In this document: piece by piece, positions 34,143 through 42,743 of the stretch
Layout of the letters: every line of letters begins with the position of its first letter
Numbering within the stretch: position 1 is the stretch's first letter
Source of the DNA: Devosia sp.
Lineage (GTDB): Bacteria > Pseudomonadota > Alphaproteobacteria > Rhizobiales > Devosiaceae
Assembly (NCBI GenBank): GCA_017794705.1
Contig: CP051235.1
Coordinates: 807,010 to 871,009, forward strand
DNA: 64,000 nucleotides
Direction of reading: 5' to 3'
Made by a program: the position numbers and the translations under genes
The notes under the pieces: model-generated
What the model saw: the letters and a program-made list of their open reading frames with translations, nothing else
Databases searched by the model: none
Told to the model about the DNA's origin: nothing

Positions 34143-36083
34143 GTGCTGCAGTTGCTGGGAGCGCCGGCGGTGCTCAACGCGGAGGGGGATGTTCTGTCCG
34201 GATTTCCGTCCGGCGGATTTCTGGTGGCGGCTTATCTTGCCCGCAAGCCGGGCACATCGGCCAGCCGCGTGGAACTGCAGAATCTGTTCTGGGGAGATGT
34301 GGCGACCGCCAAATCGCAGATGAACTTGCGCCAGACGCTTTCACTGGTTCGAAAGTTCGAACAATCCCATGGCATTCGGGTCCTTCAGTCTGACTCAAAG
34401 ACGGTGCGGCTCGCGGACGCAGCCACAGTTGATCTGGTTCGGTTGCTGGGTGGCCTTGAAGACTTCGGCGCCGATGAAATCGTCGACCTGCTCAAGATGG
34501 ATAACGCAACTTTTCTGCATGGGTTGTCGCCGAGGTCTGCCCGGGCGCAGGGCTGGCTGGAAGCAGAACGCAACGCGGTGCAGATGCACCTCGCCGGGTT
34601 GGCGTTGAAGGCGGCCCAACACAAGTCCGACAGCGACCAGATTCGCATCCATTCGGCCCTTCTTGCTGCTGACCCCTATGTCGAAGAGGTGTTTTGTGCT
34701 TACGCCTCGGCCCTCGCGCGGCAAGGCGACAGGGCGACCATTGCGATTGAATGGGAGCATTTCTGCGCGCGGCTCTGGAACGATCTGAACATCGAGCCTG
34801 CAACGGAAACGAGCAAGCACGTCGAAGAACTGATCGGACCGAGGGTCCAACCGCAATTGCGGGAAGGCGCAATGCCCCGGCACATCACCGGCATGGGTCA
34901 GGTGGACCGGATCGATCTTCACCGCCCGCGATTGATGGTGCTTCCCCCGCCGGAAGACGGAACAGCCAGACCCGCTGAACTCTACGTGGTGCGCAGCTTT
35001 GTCGAGGACGTGGTCGACAGCCTGGCGACGCTGCGGTCGTTCGACGTTGTCGCGCCGCATTCCGCACGGAAGGTTGCGCAGGCGCCTGACCTTTCAGAGC
35101 GGATCGGTCATGTCGACTTTGTGGTAAGTTGCCGCCTTGCCGGCAAGCACGAGGGACTGGCGGCGCCGGAACTGACGATCAGGTTGACCGAACAGGCGAC
35201 GGGCCGGGTGATGTTCGCAGACCGGTTTTCGGTTTCTGCCGAACTGCTTTCGCGCCGCTACCGTGACGTGTTGAAGGCAACCGCGAACGCCCTGGTCTCA
35301 GAAATCGAGCGCGACCAACTCAGCCAGTTCCGCACCACCGGCGTGGCGAATGCCTACCTCTACTTCCTGATGGCCAAGGACAAGTTCAGGCCCTACGACC
35401 TCCGCAGTGTCCGGGCCACGCGGCGTGGTTTTCAAAAGGCGCTGAACCTCGATCAAGGTTTCATGCCGGCAAAGAGCCTGCTGGCGCGAACACTGACTGA
35501 AGAATGGTTCCTGCTGGCCCGCACCGACAAGACGCGGCTGACCGAGAGTCTTGAGCTGGCCAACCAGGTCGTCGATGAAGCCCCGCTGTTTGCTGGCGGG
35601 CATTGGGAGCGCGCCAGTTCCCTTCTCTATCTGGGTGATATCGATGCGGCGGTGACCAGTGCCGAAAAGGCGCGCGATCTCGCTCCGCACGAGGCTGATC
35701 TGCTGAGGACCCACGCCGACATGCTGGTGCATGCCTGCGAATTCCGCCGCGCCCGCGACGAAATTGACCGGGCCATGCAGCTCAATCCACTGGCGCCGGA
35801 CGATTATCACTGGATCAAGGCCACGGCCCAATTCCTGTCCGGTGACAATGCGGGCGCACTGGATTCGCTCCGGCTGTCCGCCGACTGGCGGGCAACGGCG
35901 CGGTTGCGGGCGGTTTGTCACGCTCTGATGGGCGACCGGCAGAAGGCACGCAAGTGGCGGCAGCGCTATTTGCGGGAGTATCCGGACTTCCAGGTCAGCG
36001 ACTGGCAGAGCGTTGTGCCGATGAAATCGCCTGAGGTCCGCGAGTATTACACGGACGCCCTCAGGCTGGCCGGATTTGTGTAA
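34143..36083 (+). CDS. SARP-like transcriptional regulator with BTAD and TPR regions
   Basis: A 646-residue regulator. The first about 75 residues form an OmpR-type winged-helix-like domain (LQLLGAPAVL, SGGFLVAAYLARKPGTSASRVELQNLFWGD, SQMNLRQTLSLVRKFEQ). A bacterial transcriptional activation domain (helical, to about 245) follows, then a TolB/adenylate-cyclase-associated-like segment (RPRLMVLPPPEDG onward) and C-terminal TPR repeats (about 390-600). SARP proteins often switch on specialised-metabolite clusters. Here the next genes on the strand are the candidate precursor, YcaO and TfuA, so it is the likely pathway regulator. The frame opens at TTG 34071, but GTG 34143 follows AGGGGG closely and begins exactly at the domain. 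Confidence 0.75.
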   Translation: MLQLLGAPAVLNAEGDVLSGFPSGGFLVAAYLARKPGTSASRVELQNLFWGDVATAKSQMNLRQTLSLVRKFEQSHGIRVLQSDSKTVRLADAATVDLVRLLGGLEDFGADEIVDLLKMDNATFLHGLSPRSARAQGWLEAERNAVQMHLAGLALKAAQHKSDSDQIRIHSALLAADPYVEEVFCAYASALARQGDRATIAIEWEHFCARLWNDLNIEPATETSKHVEELIGPRVQPQLREGAMPRHITGMGQVDRIDLHRPRLMVLPPPEDGTARPAELYVVRSFVEDVVDSLATLRSFDVVAPHSARKVAQAPDLSERIGHVDFVVSCRLAGKHEGLAAPELTIRLTEQATGRVMFADRFSVSAELLSRRYRDVLKATANALVSEIERDQLSQFRTTGVANAYLYFLMAKDKFRPYDLRSVRATRRGFQKALNLDQGFMPAKSLLARTLTEEWFLLARTDKTRLTESLELANQVVDEAPLFAGGHWERASSLLYLGDIDAAVTSAEKARDLAPHEADLLRTHADMLVHACEFRRARDEIDRAMQLNPLAPDDYHWIKATAQFLSGDNAGALDSLRLSADWRATARLRAVCHALMGDRQKARKWRQRYLREYPDFQVSDWQSVVPMKSPEVREYYTDALRLAGFV

Positions 36084-36146
36084 CTCGCTGCGTCTCGTCC
36101 TTTTGTACTAGTCACCTGAGCGGATTTATCCTCCGGCCGCTTCATT

Positions 36147-36177
36147 ATTCTCCCTGGTGTCCAGCCAAAGGGAGAAT
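36147..36177 (+). promoter_or_regulatory. Hairpin that sequesters the ribosome-binding site of the precursor ORF
   Basis: ATTCTCCCT (36147-36155), 13-base loop, AGGGAGAAT (36169-36177) form a perfect 9-bp stem. The GGGAG of the right arm is the ribosome-binding site of the 48-codon ORF that starts six bases later at 36183. When folded, the hairpin should block initiation, so precursor synthesis may depend on an RNA-level or protein switch. Confidence 0.6.
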
Positions 36178-36182
36178 TGAAG

Positions 36183-36329
36183 ATGCAATTAAAGTCTCAT
36201 ACTCCGAAGGGGGCCCCGCAGGATAACCGGACTCGTTCGGCCAATCCTCAGTCCAGTCGCCCCGTTCAGCCCGCCGCGCATACTATGGCGGGTGTTTCAT
36301 ACCGTTTTTACTCCCTGGTCGCCGCTTGA
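36183..36329 (+). CDS. Candidate RiPP precursor peptide (48 aa) for the YcaO-TfuA pair
   Basis: A 48-codon ORF directly before the YcaO gene. The first about 33 residues are polar and rich in Pro, Gln, Ser and Arg (starting MQLKSHTPKGAPQDN), like a leader. The C-terminal part, HTMAGVSYRFYSLVAA, is compact and more hydrophobic, like a core. There is no Cys, so thiazoles or lanthionine-type rings are excluded; Ser, Thr or backbone amides would be the targets, and TfuA partners suggest backbone thioamide. GGGAG lies eight bases before the ATG. The TGA overlaps the first possible YcaO start as TTGA, a coupling pattern. Assignment rests on position, ribosome site and composition, not on homology I know. 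Confidence 0.6.
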   Translation: MQLKSHTPKGAPQDNRTRSANPQSSRPVQPAAHTMAGVSYRFYSLVAA

Positions 36330-37522
36330 TCGGCGGGTCTGCAATCCAACCGATGCAAGCAAGCGACAGCGATTTGTCTTCCGACAGATCGCTGTCGCCG
36401 CATCAGACGCTCGCCAAAATGCGTCCCCGAATGGGCGAGTTCGGCATCACGCGGCTTGCAGACCAGACCGGGCTCGACTTTCTGGGCACACCCACGTTTG
36501 CGGCCTTCCGACCCAACGCGGCGACGATCGCCGTCAACCAGGGCAAGGGTAGCAGTCTTCCTGCGGCGGAAGTTTCTGCCCTGATGGAAGCGGTTGAGTT
36601 TGCGGTGGCTGAGCGGCCTCTGATTGAAACCTTTCAGTTCGGCAGTCTCGGCGAAGCAGAGTGCCGCGGATATGTGCCCGACATCAGATATCTGCTCCCC
36701 TATGGCCAGGACTGGGCACCGGCAAGAGAAACCCAATGGGTCATGGGCCGTCGCTGGCTCGGGGAAGGAAAGGCACTGGCGCCGCTTGATGCGGTCGATC
36801 TGTGGCCCAAAGCCCAGTCCATCGCGAAAATCTGCAAGAACACCAACGGACTGGCGTCGGGGAACACTTCTGAGGAAGCCTATTTTCACGCGCTCTGCGA
36901 GTTGATCGAGCGCGACGCGGAAAGCCTCTGGTCGCTTTCGCAGCCCGAGGGCCAGATGACCCGCAGGGTTCGCCCGGGATGCCTGCAGGACAGCAAGATT
37001 GATCAATGGTGCGAAACAGTTGAGCGTTTTGGGCTCGACCTGAGCCTGATCGACATGACCAGCGATATTGAGGTGCCGGCCTATGCCTGCATCATCTCCG
37101 ATTCCACTTCGGGCTGCGTCGCCTCGGGAACCGGAGCACATCCCCTGCCCGCACGTGCGGCGATGCGAGCGATTGTTGAAGCAGCCCAATCGCGGGTGAC
37201 AGCGATCGCGGGGGCGCGGGACGACATCGAAAGCGCCTGGACCGAACCTGAAGCAACACCGTCATTGGACCTCAGGGAAGCCGGATGGGTGAAAGCTCCT
37301 CTGACCAGCCTGCTGGCTGCACCTCGCCTGGCACTTCCCGACCTCATCGGATTGGTCGAAGGGGCGCTGCGTGAGGCCGGCATCGAAAACGTGACGTCGT
37401 TCCCGCTGGTGAACGATCCCGATTTTGCTGTGATCAAAGTGCTGGCATCAAACCTCGAAGACCGGGCACCCAATGTACATTGGCGGCCACGCACACGGGC
37501 GCTGGAGGTGCTGGCGGCATGA
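36326..37522 (+). CDS. YcaO-family ATP-dependent peptide-modifying enzyme
   Basis: A 398-residue YcaO protein, the enzyme that phosphorylates peptide amide oxygens to make azolines or, with TfuA, thioamides. The ATP/Mg-binding blocks are clear: SALMEAVE (S84, E88, E91), GNTSEEAYFHALCELIERD (E192, E195) and GTGAHPLPARAAMRAIVEAAQSR (about 268-290), followed by an ARDD motif. It ends without the PxPxP tail typical of azoline-forming YcaOs, which fits the TfuA-associated group. No E1-like partner or dehydrogenase gene is nearby. The start may be TTG 36326 (overlapping the precursor stop) or ATG 36353. It overlaps tfuA by ATGA. Confidence 0.9.
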   Translation: MIGGSAIQPMQASDSDLSSDRSLSPHQTLAKMRPRMGEFGITRLADQTGLDFLGTPTFAAFRPNAATIAVNQGKGSSLPAAEVSALMEAVEFAVAERPLIETFQFGSLGEAECRGYVPDIRYLLPYGQDWAPARETQWVMGRRWLGEGKALAPLDAVDLWPKAQSIAKICKNTNGLASGNTSEEAYFHALCELIERDAESLWSLSQPEGQMTRRVRPGCLQDSKIDQWCETVERFGLDLSLIDMTSDIEVPAYACIISDSTSGCVASGTGAHPLPARAAMRAIVEAAQSRVTAIAGARDDIESAWTEPEATPSLDLREAGWVKAPLTSLLAAPRLALPDLIGLVEGALREAGIENVTSFPLVNDPDFAVIKVLASNLEDRAPNVHWRPRTRALEVLAA

Positions 37523-38232
37523 AAACCGTGTTTGCCGGACCTTCGGTGTATGGCGCCGAAATCGACTGGAGCGGACTGGACCGGCGCGGTCCGGCGCGGT
37601 GTGGCGATTTCCTTAAGGCTGTCCGCGACGGGTCCAGCGTGATCGGGTTGATCGACGGTTATTTTGAAGGCGGGATCTCGGTCTGGCACAAGGAAATCCT
37701 GTTTGCGCTGAGTTCGGGCGTGAAAGTGTTCGGCGCCTCCTCGATGGGCGCCCTGCGCGCGGCGGAGTGCGCGGCTTTCGGAATGCGTCCGGTTGGCAAG
37801 ATTGCCGAAGCATTTGCCTCCGGTGACCTGATCGCCGACGCGGATGTGGCAGTCCAGCACGGACCAGAGGAACTGGGGTGCCCGCCGGTGACGCTGGCCA
37901 TGGTGGATGTGCGCGCGACGATTGAGAGAATGCTGGAGCGCGGGTTGATTGGAGCGGCTGATGAGGATGCAGTGTTGCGCGCCGCTGAGGGGATGTTTTT
38001 CAAGCACAGGACAGTGGCGCGGCTTTTCAAGGAAGCCGGCGGAAACTTTGAGCTTCAACAAGATTTCAATGCCAGTTTTTTCAGCCAGAAGACGGCCGAT
38101 GCAATGCTGCTCATCGCGCAGGTTCGCGCAGAAGCAGACGAACGCCAAACCTCGGCTCTGGCCTTCGAGTTTTGCCCCTCGCCACAATGGCAGGCCCTGT
38201 CCGGCAGCACATTTGCGCAAAACGCTCACTAG
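37519..38232 (+). CDS. tfuA: TfuA-like protein (YcaO partner, thioamidation)
   Basis: A 237-residue protein of the TfuA family, first named from the trifolitoxin cluster of Rhizobium. TfuA partners of YcaO are known from peptide thioamidation in thioviridamide-type RiPPs and in methyl-coenzyme M reductase. The hallmark GASSMGALRAAE is at residues 72-83, preceded by VIGLIDGYFEGGISVWHKEIL and followed by the conserved DEDAV ... EGMFFKHRT region. Its ATG overlaps the YcaO stop, so the two are translationally coupled. Which protein supplies sulfur is not visible here. Confidence 0.9.
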   Translation: MKTVFAGPSVYGAEIDWSGLDRRGPARCGDFLKAVRDGSSVIGLIDGYFEGGISVWHKEILFALSSGVKVFGASSMGALRAAECAAFGMRPVGKIAEAFASGDLIADADVAVQHGPEELGCPPVTLAMVDVRATIERMLERGLIGAADEDAVLRAAEGMFFKHRTVARLFKEAGGNFELQQDFNASFFSQKTADAMLLIAQVRAEADERQTSALAFEFCPSPQWQALSGSTFAQNAH

Positions 38233-38303
38233 GCAAATCACGCTCGATTCACGCTGTGTGTTGCAGTCTGCGGTCCAGACGACCGGATTCGCGGAGGAAG
38301 CCT

Positions 38304-38558
38304 GTGACTGTACATTTTCCATTGGTGCAACTGTCCGAGACGGAGCGGCTGATCGCCAGCAATGGCATGTCGCGGCTGACCGCGACGGAGCGTGAGATCC
38401 TAAACCTGCTGGTCAATGCCTATTCGATCAAGCAGATCGCGCGGATGCGCAACATTTCCGAGCGGACCGCCATCACCCACAAGAACAACATCCGCAACAA
38501 GCTGGGTTCGCGAAACATGAGCGAAGTGTTCAAGGTGATTATCGGACTGGCTGCCTGA
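38304..38558 (+). CDS. Stand-alone LuxR-type HTH protein
   Basis: An 84-residue protein whose residues from about 24 on form a GerE/LuxR DNA-binding domain: LTATEREILNLLVNAYSIKQIA and ISERTAITHKNNIRNKLGSRNMSE. There is no receiver or ligand-binding domain, only a 23-residue N-terminal arm. GTG 38304 has GGAGGAA upstream; the frame reaches back into tfuA (38172) but without a ribosome site. It is 71 bases after tfuA and the last gene before a terminator, so it belongs to the RiPP unit and probably regulates it. Confidence 0.85.
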   Translation: MTVHFPLVQLSETERLIASNGMSRLTATEREILNLLVNAYSIKQIARMRNISERTAITHKNNIRNKLGSRNMSEVFKVIIGLAA

Positions 38559-38594
38559 CGGCACTTTGCGGCGGGCCTCAACACGGACCCTCCT

Positions 38595-38630
38595 GGGCCC
38601 GCTGCCGTCTGGCGGCGGGCCTGATTTTTG
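38595..38630 (+). terminator. Rho-independent terminator closing the YcaO-TfuA locus
   Basis: An 11-bp GC-rich stem (38596-38606 with 38611-38621, one G-T pair), GTCT loop, then TGATTTTTG. It begins 38 bases after the LuxR-type gene. It separates the RiPP unit from glpD. Confidence 0.85.
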
Positions 38631-38725
38631 CCGCGCAACCGTGCCATTTCAGTACTGCTGCGTTATAGCTCAGCTTGATCACATGAGTCCGGGAGCGCTG
38701 ATGCGCCGGCAGGAAAGCGGAGCAC

Positions 38726-40231
38726 ATGGCTTTAGGGACTGATGCGCAGTTTGATGTTCTGGTGATTGGCGGCGGCATCAACGGCTGTGGCATTGCCCGC
38801 GACGCTGTGGGGCGTGGCTACTCAGTCTGTCTGTGCGAGGCGAACGACTTGGCTTCGGGCACATCGTCGGCGGCGACCAAACTGATCCACGGCGGTTTGC
38901 GCTATCTGGAGCATTACGAATTCGGGCTGGTGCGCGAGGCGCTGATGGAGCGCGAGGTGCTATGGCAGATGGCGCCACACATCATCTGGCCGCTGCGTTT
39001 CGTGCTTCCGCACCAGAAAGGTCTGCGGCCGCGCTGGCTGCTGCGGCTGGGACTGTTTCTTTACGACTATATCGGCGGACGAAAATTGCTGCCGCCAGCC
39101 AAAAGCCTCGACCTGACCAAAGATGAAGCCGGCAAGCCGCTGAAGGCCGAGTTCGAGAATGGCTTCGAATATTCCGACTGCTGGGTGATGGATTCGCGAA
39201 TGGTGGTGCTGACGGCGCGGGATGCCGCAGACCGGGGCGCCTACGTCAGGGTACGCACGAAGGTGACGCGCGCAGAACGCAGTACCCACGGCTGGACAGT
39301 GGACCTGACGAACCAGCAATCAGGTGAGGTCGATACCGTCACCGCAAAGGTGTTGGTCAACGCTGCTGGGCCCTGGGTCGACACTGTTCTGACGGAGAGC
39401 CTTGGCCGAAATGGTGTGCACAATGTGCGGCTGGTGAAGGGCAGCCACATCGTCGTCCGCAAGATGTTCGGGCATGACCGGTGCTACATCCTGCAAAACC
39501 CGGACGGGCGGGTGATTTTCGCCATTCCCTACGAAGACGAGTTCACCCTGGTGGGAACCACCGACGTGGACTACGCGGACCCCTCTGTGCGGCCCCAGGC
39601 GACCGCCGCTGAAATCGACTATTTGTGCCGCATGGCTTCCGAATATTTCAAGGAGCCATTGCGCCGCGAGGATGTTGTGTGGACCTACTCCGGCGTTCGC
39701 CCCCTTTATGACGACGGGGCCAGTGCGGCGCAGGAAACCACCCGTGAATATGTGATCAAGACCGATGGCGAAGGCAACGGCACGCTGATCAATGTGTTCG
39801 GCGGCAAACTGACAACCTATCGGCGGCTCGGAGAAGCCATTCTCGAACGGATCGAGGATGCGCTTGGGAAAAAGAAACCGGCCTGGACGGCCCACTCCAC
39901 CCTCCCCGGCGGCGACTTTCCGGTGACCGGGTTTGAGGCGCTGTGTGCAGAGCTTGGTTCCGAATACAGTTTCGTGCCACCGGAAGCCATAAGGCGGCTG
40001 GCGAGACACTATGGCACGCGCGCTCGCAATATCCTCAATGACGCAAGATCGCTTGATGAACTTGGCCGGCACTTCGGGGCCGGTCTCTACGCCGCTGAAC
40101 TGGATTACCTCAAGCGCGAGGAATGGGCGGTGACAGCCGAGGACGTACTTTACCGGCGCACCAGGACCGGCCTGCACCTGACACAAGAGCAACGTCAGGA
40201 CGTCGAAGCCTACATGTCAGGCGGCAACTGA
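38726..40231 (+). CDS. glpD: FAD-dependent glycerol-3-phosphate dehydrogenase
   Basis: A 501-residue flavoenzyme that oxidises glycerol 3-phosphate to dihydroxyacetone phosphate at the inner membrane and feeds electrons to quinone. The FAD-binding GGGINGCGIARDA is at about residues 15-27, with ASGTSSAATKLIHGGLRYLE, VNAAGPWVD, LVGTTDVDY and NVFGGKLTTYR following as in the family. The length is standard. CGGAG lies three bases before the ATG. It precedes the sugar-uptake operon by 254 bases and is probably its own transcription unit. Confidence 0.95.
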   Translation: MALGTDAQFDVLVIGGGINGCGIARDAVGRGYSVCLCEANDLASGTSSAATKLIHGGLRYLEHYEFGLVREALMEREVLWQMAPHIIWPLRFVLPHQKGLRPRWLLRLGLFLYDYIGGRKLLPPAKSLDLTKDEAGKPLKAEFENGFEYSDCWVMDSRMVVLTARDAADRGAYVRVRTKVTRAERSTHGWTVDLTNQQSGEVDTVTAKVLVNAAGPWVDTVLTESLGRNGVHNVRLVKGSHIVVRKMFGHDRCYILQNPDGRVIFAIPYEDEFTLVGTTDVDYADPSVRPQATAAEIDYLCRMASEYFKEPLRREDVVWTYSGVRPLYDDGASAAQETTREYVIKTDGEGNGTLINVFGGKLTTYRRLGEAILERIEDALGKKKPAWTAHSTLPGGDFPVTGFEALCAELGSEYSFVPPEAIRRLARHYGTRARNILNDARSLDELGRHFGAGLYAAELDYLKREEWAVTAEDVLYRRTRTGLHLTQEQRQDVEAYMSGGN

Positions 40232-40357
40232 GAGCGGTCCGGCCTGCATCTCTCTTTTGGCTTCAAACGCCAATCAACGCCTGCGTTCGGTGGGTTGCAG
40301 ACAACATATCCAAACAAACCGGTTGCCAAGGCCCGGAACGGACATTATGAATCCAAC

Positions 40358-40375
40358 TCGGAAAAGCTTTTCCGA
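40358..40375 (+). promoter_or_regulatory. LacI-type operator O1
   Basis: TCGGAAAAGCTTTTCCGA is a perfect 18-bp palindrome with a central AAGCTT, typical for LacI-family regulators. It is 111 bases before the binding-protein gene, whose operon encodes a LacI protein. Confidence 0.75.
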
Positions 40376-40436
40376 ATTTCCAATCCCTCAGCAAGAAGGG
40401 CCTATTTTTCGGACGTTTTTCTGACATTTTGGGCAA

Positions 40437-40450
40437 GGCAAAGCTTTTCC
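40437..40450 (+). promoter_or_regulatory. LacI-type operator O2
   Basis: GGCAAAGCTTTTCC repeats the core of O1 with one mismatch between its arms. Its centre is 77 bases from that of O1, about seven helical turns, which would allow loop formation. It ends 35 bases before the binding-protein start, so it lies over the expected promoter or leader. Confidence 0.65.
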
Positions 40451-40485
40451 AAGCTGGCGCTGCCCGCTTTCATGGGGAGGACAGA

Positions 40486-41727
40486 ATGAGACACGTACTT
40501 TTTGCAGCAGCAGCGGCTACAGCCCTGTTCGCGGCGTCACCTGCGCTCTCGCAGGAACTGCAGATGTGGGAAAGAAGTGGCGGCAACGCGCCGATGGTAG
40601 ATGCCCTGGTGGCGGCCTGGAACGAGGCCAATCCGGACAGGATGATCAACCTTACTTATATCCCGCACACCGAGATGGTGCCGAAACTGGCCCAGGCCAT
40701 TGCCTCGGGCGACGTGCCGGATTTGATGGGGCTGGACCTGATTTACGGACCGCAGTTCGCTTCAGCCGGACAGCTTGAGGACATCACCGAATATTTCGAG
40801 GGTGATCCCACCATCGCAACGGCCAGCCCGGGCCACATCCAGGTGGCGACCTGGGATGACCGGCTCTATGGCGTCCCGCTCTATGCAGACGTATCCGCGC
40901 TGTTCTGGAACAAGGATCTGTTCCGGGCAGCAGGCCTTGATCCGGAACAGCCGCCGCGCAGCCTTTCAGAACTGCACGACATGGCTGAAGCCATTACCGG
41001 CATCCAAGAAGGTGTTTACGGCTACTACCTCGCCGGCAACTGTGCCGGGTGCAACATTTTCACCTTCGGTCCGATGATCTGGGCCTCAGGTGGCACCATC
41101 GAACCGGCAACTGCGGATGACGAGGCCTTGACCGGCAATGTCGCCGAGGTACTGGCCTGGGCCCGGATGATGCATCAGGAAGGGCTGATCAATCCGGCCA
41201 ACCAGGCCGAGAACGGCGAAACCTTCCACCTGCAGTTCGGGTCCGGCAAGGTCGGCATCATGGGCACGGGCAACTTCAACATCACGTTGGCCCGCGAGCA
41301 GAACCCTGACATGGATTTCGGCATCGCGCTGATTCCAGGTCTTGAAGCCGGTCAGACAGCAAGCTTTGCCGGCGGCGACATCGTCACCGTGCCGCGCGGG
41401 TCGCAACGGGTCGAGGACGCCGTCGACTTCATGAAGTTCATCCTGTCGGATGAGGTTCAGGTCGAGGTCTATGCCAAATTGCTGAACATGACGACGCGGG
41501 GCGATATGGTGGACAATGAGTATTACGCCGCCGAACCCTTGATCCAGAACGTGGCCAAGGCCATCGAGATCGGTGTGACGCCCTATACTTTGAAATTCTT
41601 CGAACTGATCAACTCACCGCAAGGGCCATGGCTGCAAATGCTGCAGCGCGTTTACTACAGCGACGAGCCGATCGACCAGATCATCGAGGACACAAAGGCT
41701 GAAATGCACGCAATCGTTGCAGAGTAG
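40486..41727 (+). CDS. Sugar ABC transporter substrate-binding protein
   Basis: A 413-residue periplasmic protein of the carbohydrate-binding family 1 (MalE/UgpB-like). The signal peptide ends near AASPALSQ-ELQ. It has the usual hinge pattern: YIPHTEMVPKLAQAIASGDVPDLMGLD, YADVSALFWNKDLFRAAGLDP and FAGGDIVTVPRGSQ. GGGGAGG lies a few bases before the ATG at 40486; the longer frame from 40429 overlaps operator O2. The neighbouring GH127 gene suggests that the ligand is an L-arabinofuranose-containing sugar, which is inference. Confidence 0.92.
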   Translation: MRHVLFAAAAATALFAASPALSQELQMWERSGGNAPMVDALVAAWNEANPDRMINLTYIPHTEMVPKLAQAIASGDVPDLMGLDLIYGPQFASAGQLEDITEYFEGDPTIATASPGHIQVATWDDRLYGVPLYADVSALFWNKDLFRAAGLDPEQPPRSLSELHDMAEAITGIQEGVYGYYLAGNCAGCNIFTFGPMIWASGGTIEPATADDEALTGNVAEVLAWARMMHQEGLINPANQAENGETFHLQFGSGKVGIMGTGNFNITLAREQNPDMDFGIALIPGLEAGQTASFAGGDIVTVPRGSQRVEDAVDFMKFILSDEVQVEVYAKLLNMTTRGDMVDNEYYAAEPLIQNVAKAIEIGVTPYTLKFFELINSPQGPWLQMLQRVYYSDEPIDQIIEDTKAEMHAIVAE

Positions 41728-41754
41728 CCTCCCAGCGCTTTTGCGACGCGTACC

Positions 41755-41794
41755 GGGGCCGCGCCTGAGGCTGATCCCGCTTCACCGCGGCCCC
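41755..41794 (+). repeat. Intercistronic hairpin between binding protein and permease genes
   Basis: GGGGCCGCG (41755-41763), 22-base loop, CGCGGCCCC (41786-41794). A 9-bp GC-rich stem without T-run. Such structures between the binding-protein and permease genes usually stabilise the upstream mRNA and keep binding protein in excess. Confidence 0.6.
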
Positions 41795-41855
41795 ATCCCT
41801 ACCCACCGAACCCGTGGCGGCGTTCACGGACCGAAGCCATGAGGAATCGTGACAG

Positions 41856-42743
41856 GTGAGCGGCATCTACGCTTCCAGAAAAGCCAAGTGGATCGGCGTA
41901 CTCTATCTGGCGCCCGCGGTTCTGTTCGTGACCGCGTTCACGGCCATTCCGCTGATCCAGATGATGTGGCTGTCGCTGAACAACTGGTCCTTGCTGACCC
42001 CGCCCAGGTTTGTCGGGCTGGCCAATTTCGCCAAGGCGTTTGATGACCGGCAGTTCTGGATTTCACTGGGTTTTACATTCAAATACACGCTTCTGATCAC
42101 CCCGATCCTGATGATCGGCGGTTATCTGATTGCGCTGATGGTGGCGGACAACACGCCCCTGCGGCGCCTGGTCCGGGCGACAGTCTTCATGCCGGTGGTC
42201 ATCGGCCTCGGCGCCTCGAGCCTGCTCTGGTACTGGCTGTTTGCCACCGATGCCGGCCTCATCAACAAGCTGCTGATGGATCTCGGCCTCATCAGCACCC
42301 CGGTTATCTGGCTTGGCGTCGATGCCGACACTTCAACCTGGGCCGTTATCTTCTCCATCGTGTGGAAAGTGATTGGTTTCGGGATGATCCTGTTTGTGGC
42401 CGCAATCCAGTCCGTGCCCAGAGAGGTCAACGAAGCGACAATGGTCGATGGTGCCAGCTACTGGCAGCGGGTGTGGAGCATCACCCTGCCGCTGACGCTC
42501 AAGACCGTGCTGCTGGTGACCCTGCTCAGCGTGATCGGGTCGCTTTTGGCATTTGACCAGTTCTACATCATGACAGCCGGGCAACCGCGCAATCTGACGG
42601 CGACGTCGGTGTTCTATGTCTATCTGAATTCGTTCCCCTACCTGAAGCTGGGGTATGGCGCCGCGCTGTCGCTGATCCTGGCCGTCATTGTCTTGCTGTT
42701 CACGGTCGGGCAGATGCTTCTGGCCAGCAGGAGCCACTCATGA
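41856..42743 (+). CDS. Sugar ABC transporter permease (MalF-type)
   Basis: A 295-residue inner-membrane permease with six hydrophobic segments. The EAA loop that contacts the ATPase is EVNEATMVDGASYWQRVWSITLPLT. GTG 41856 has GAGGA upstream. It forms the transport channel with the next gene, whose start overlaps its stop as ATGA. Confidence 0.93.
   Translation: MSGIYASRKAKWIGVLYLAPAVLFVTAFTAIPLIQMMWLSLNNWSLLTPPRFVGLANFAKAFDDRQFWISLGFTFKYTLLITPILMIGGYLIALMVADNTPLRRLVRATVFMPVVIGLGASSLLWYWLFATDAGLINKLLMDLGLISTPVIWLGVDADTSTWAVIFSIVWKVIGFGMILFVAAIQSVPREVNEATMVDGASYWQRVWSITLPLTLKTVLLVTLLSVIGSLLAFDQFYIMTAGQPRNLTATSVFYVYLNSFPYLKLGYGAALSLILAVIVLLFTVGQMLLASRSHS

Noticed and set aside
37081-38322. 413-codon open frame on the minus strand
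   Set aside because: Antisense to the YcaO and TfuA genes, whose family motifs are unmistakable.
40429-40485. Longer N-terminus for the sugar-binding protein
   Set aside because: It covers the second LacI operator and would precede the signal peptide; ATG 40486 has GGGGAGG.
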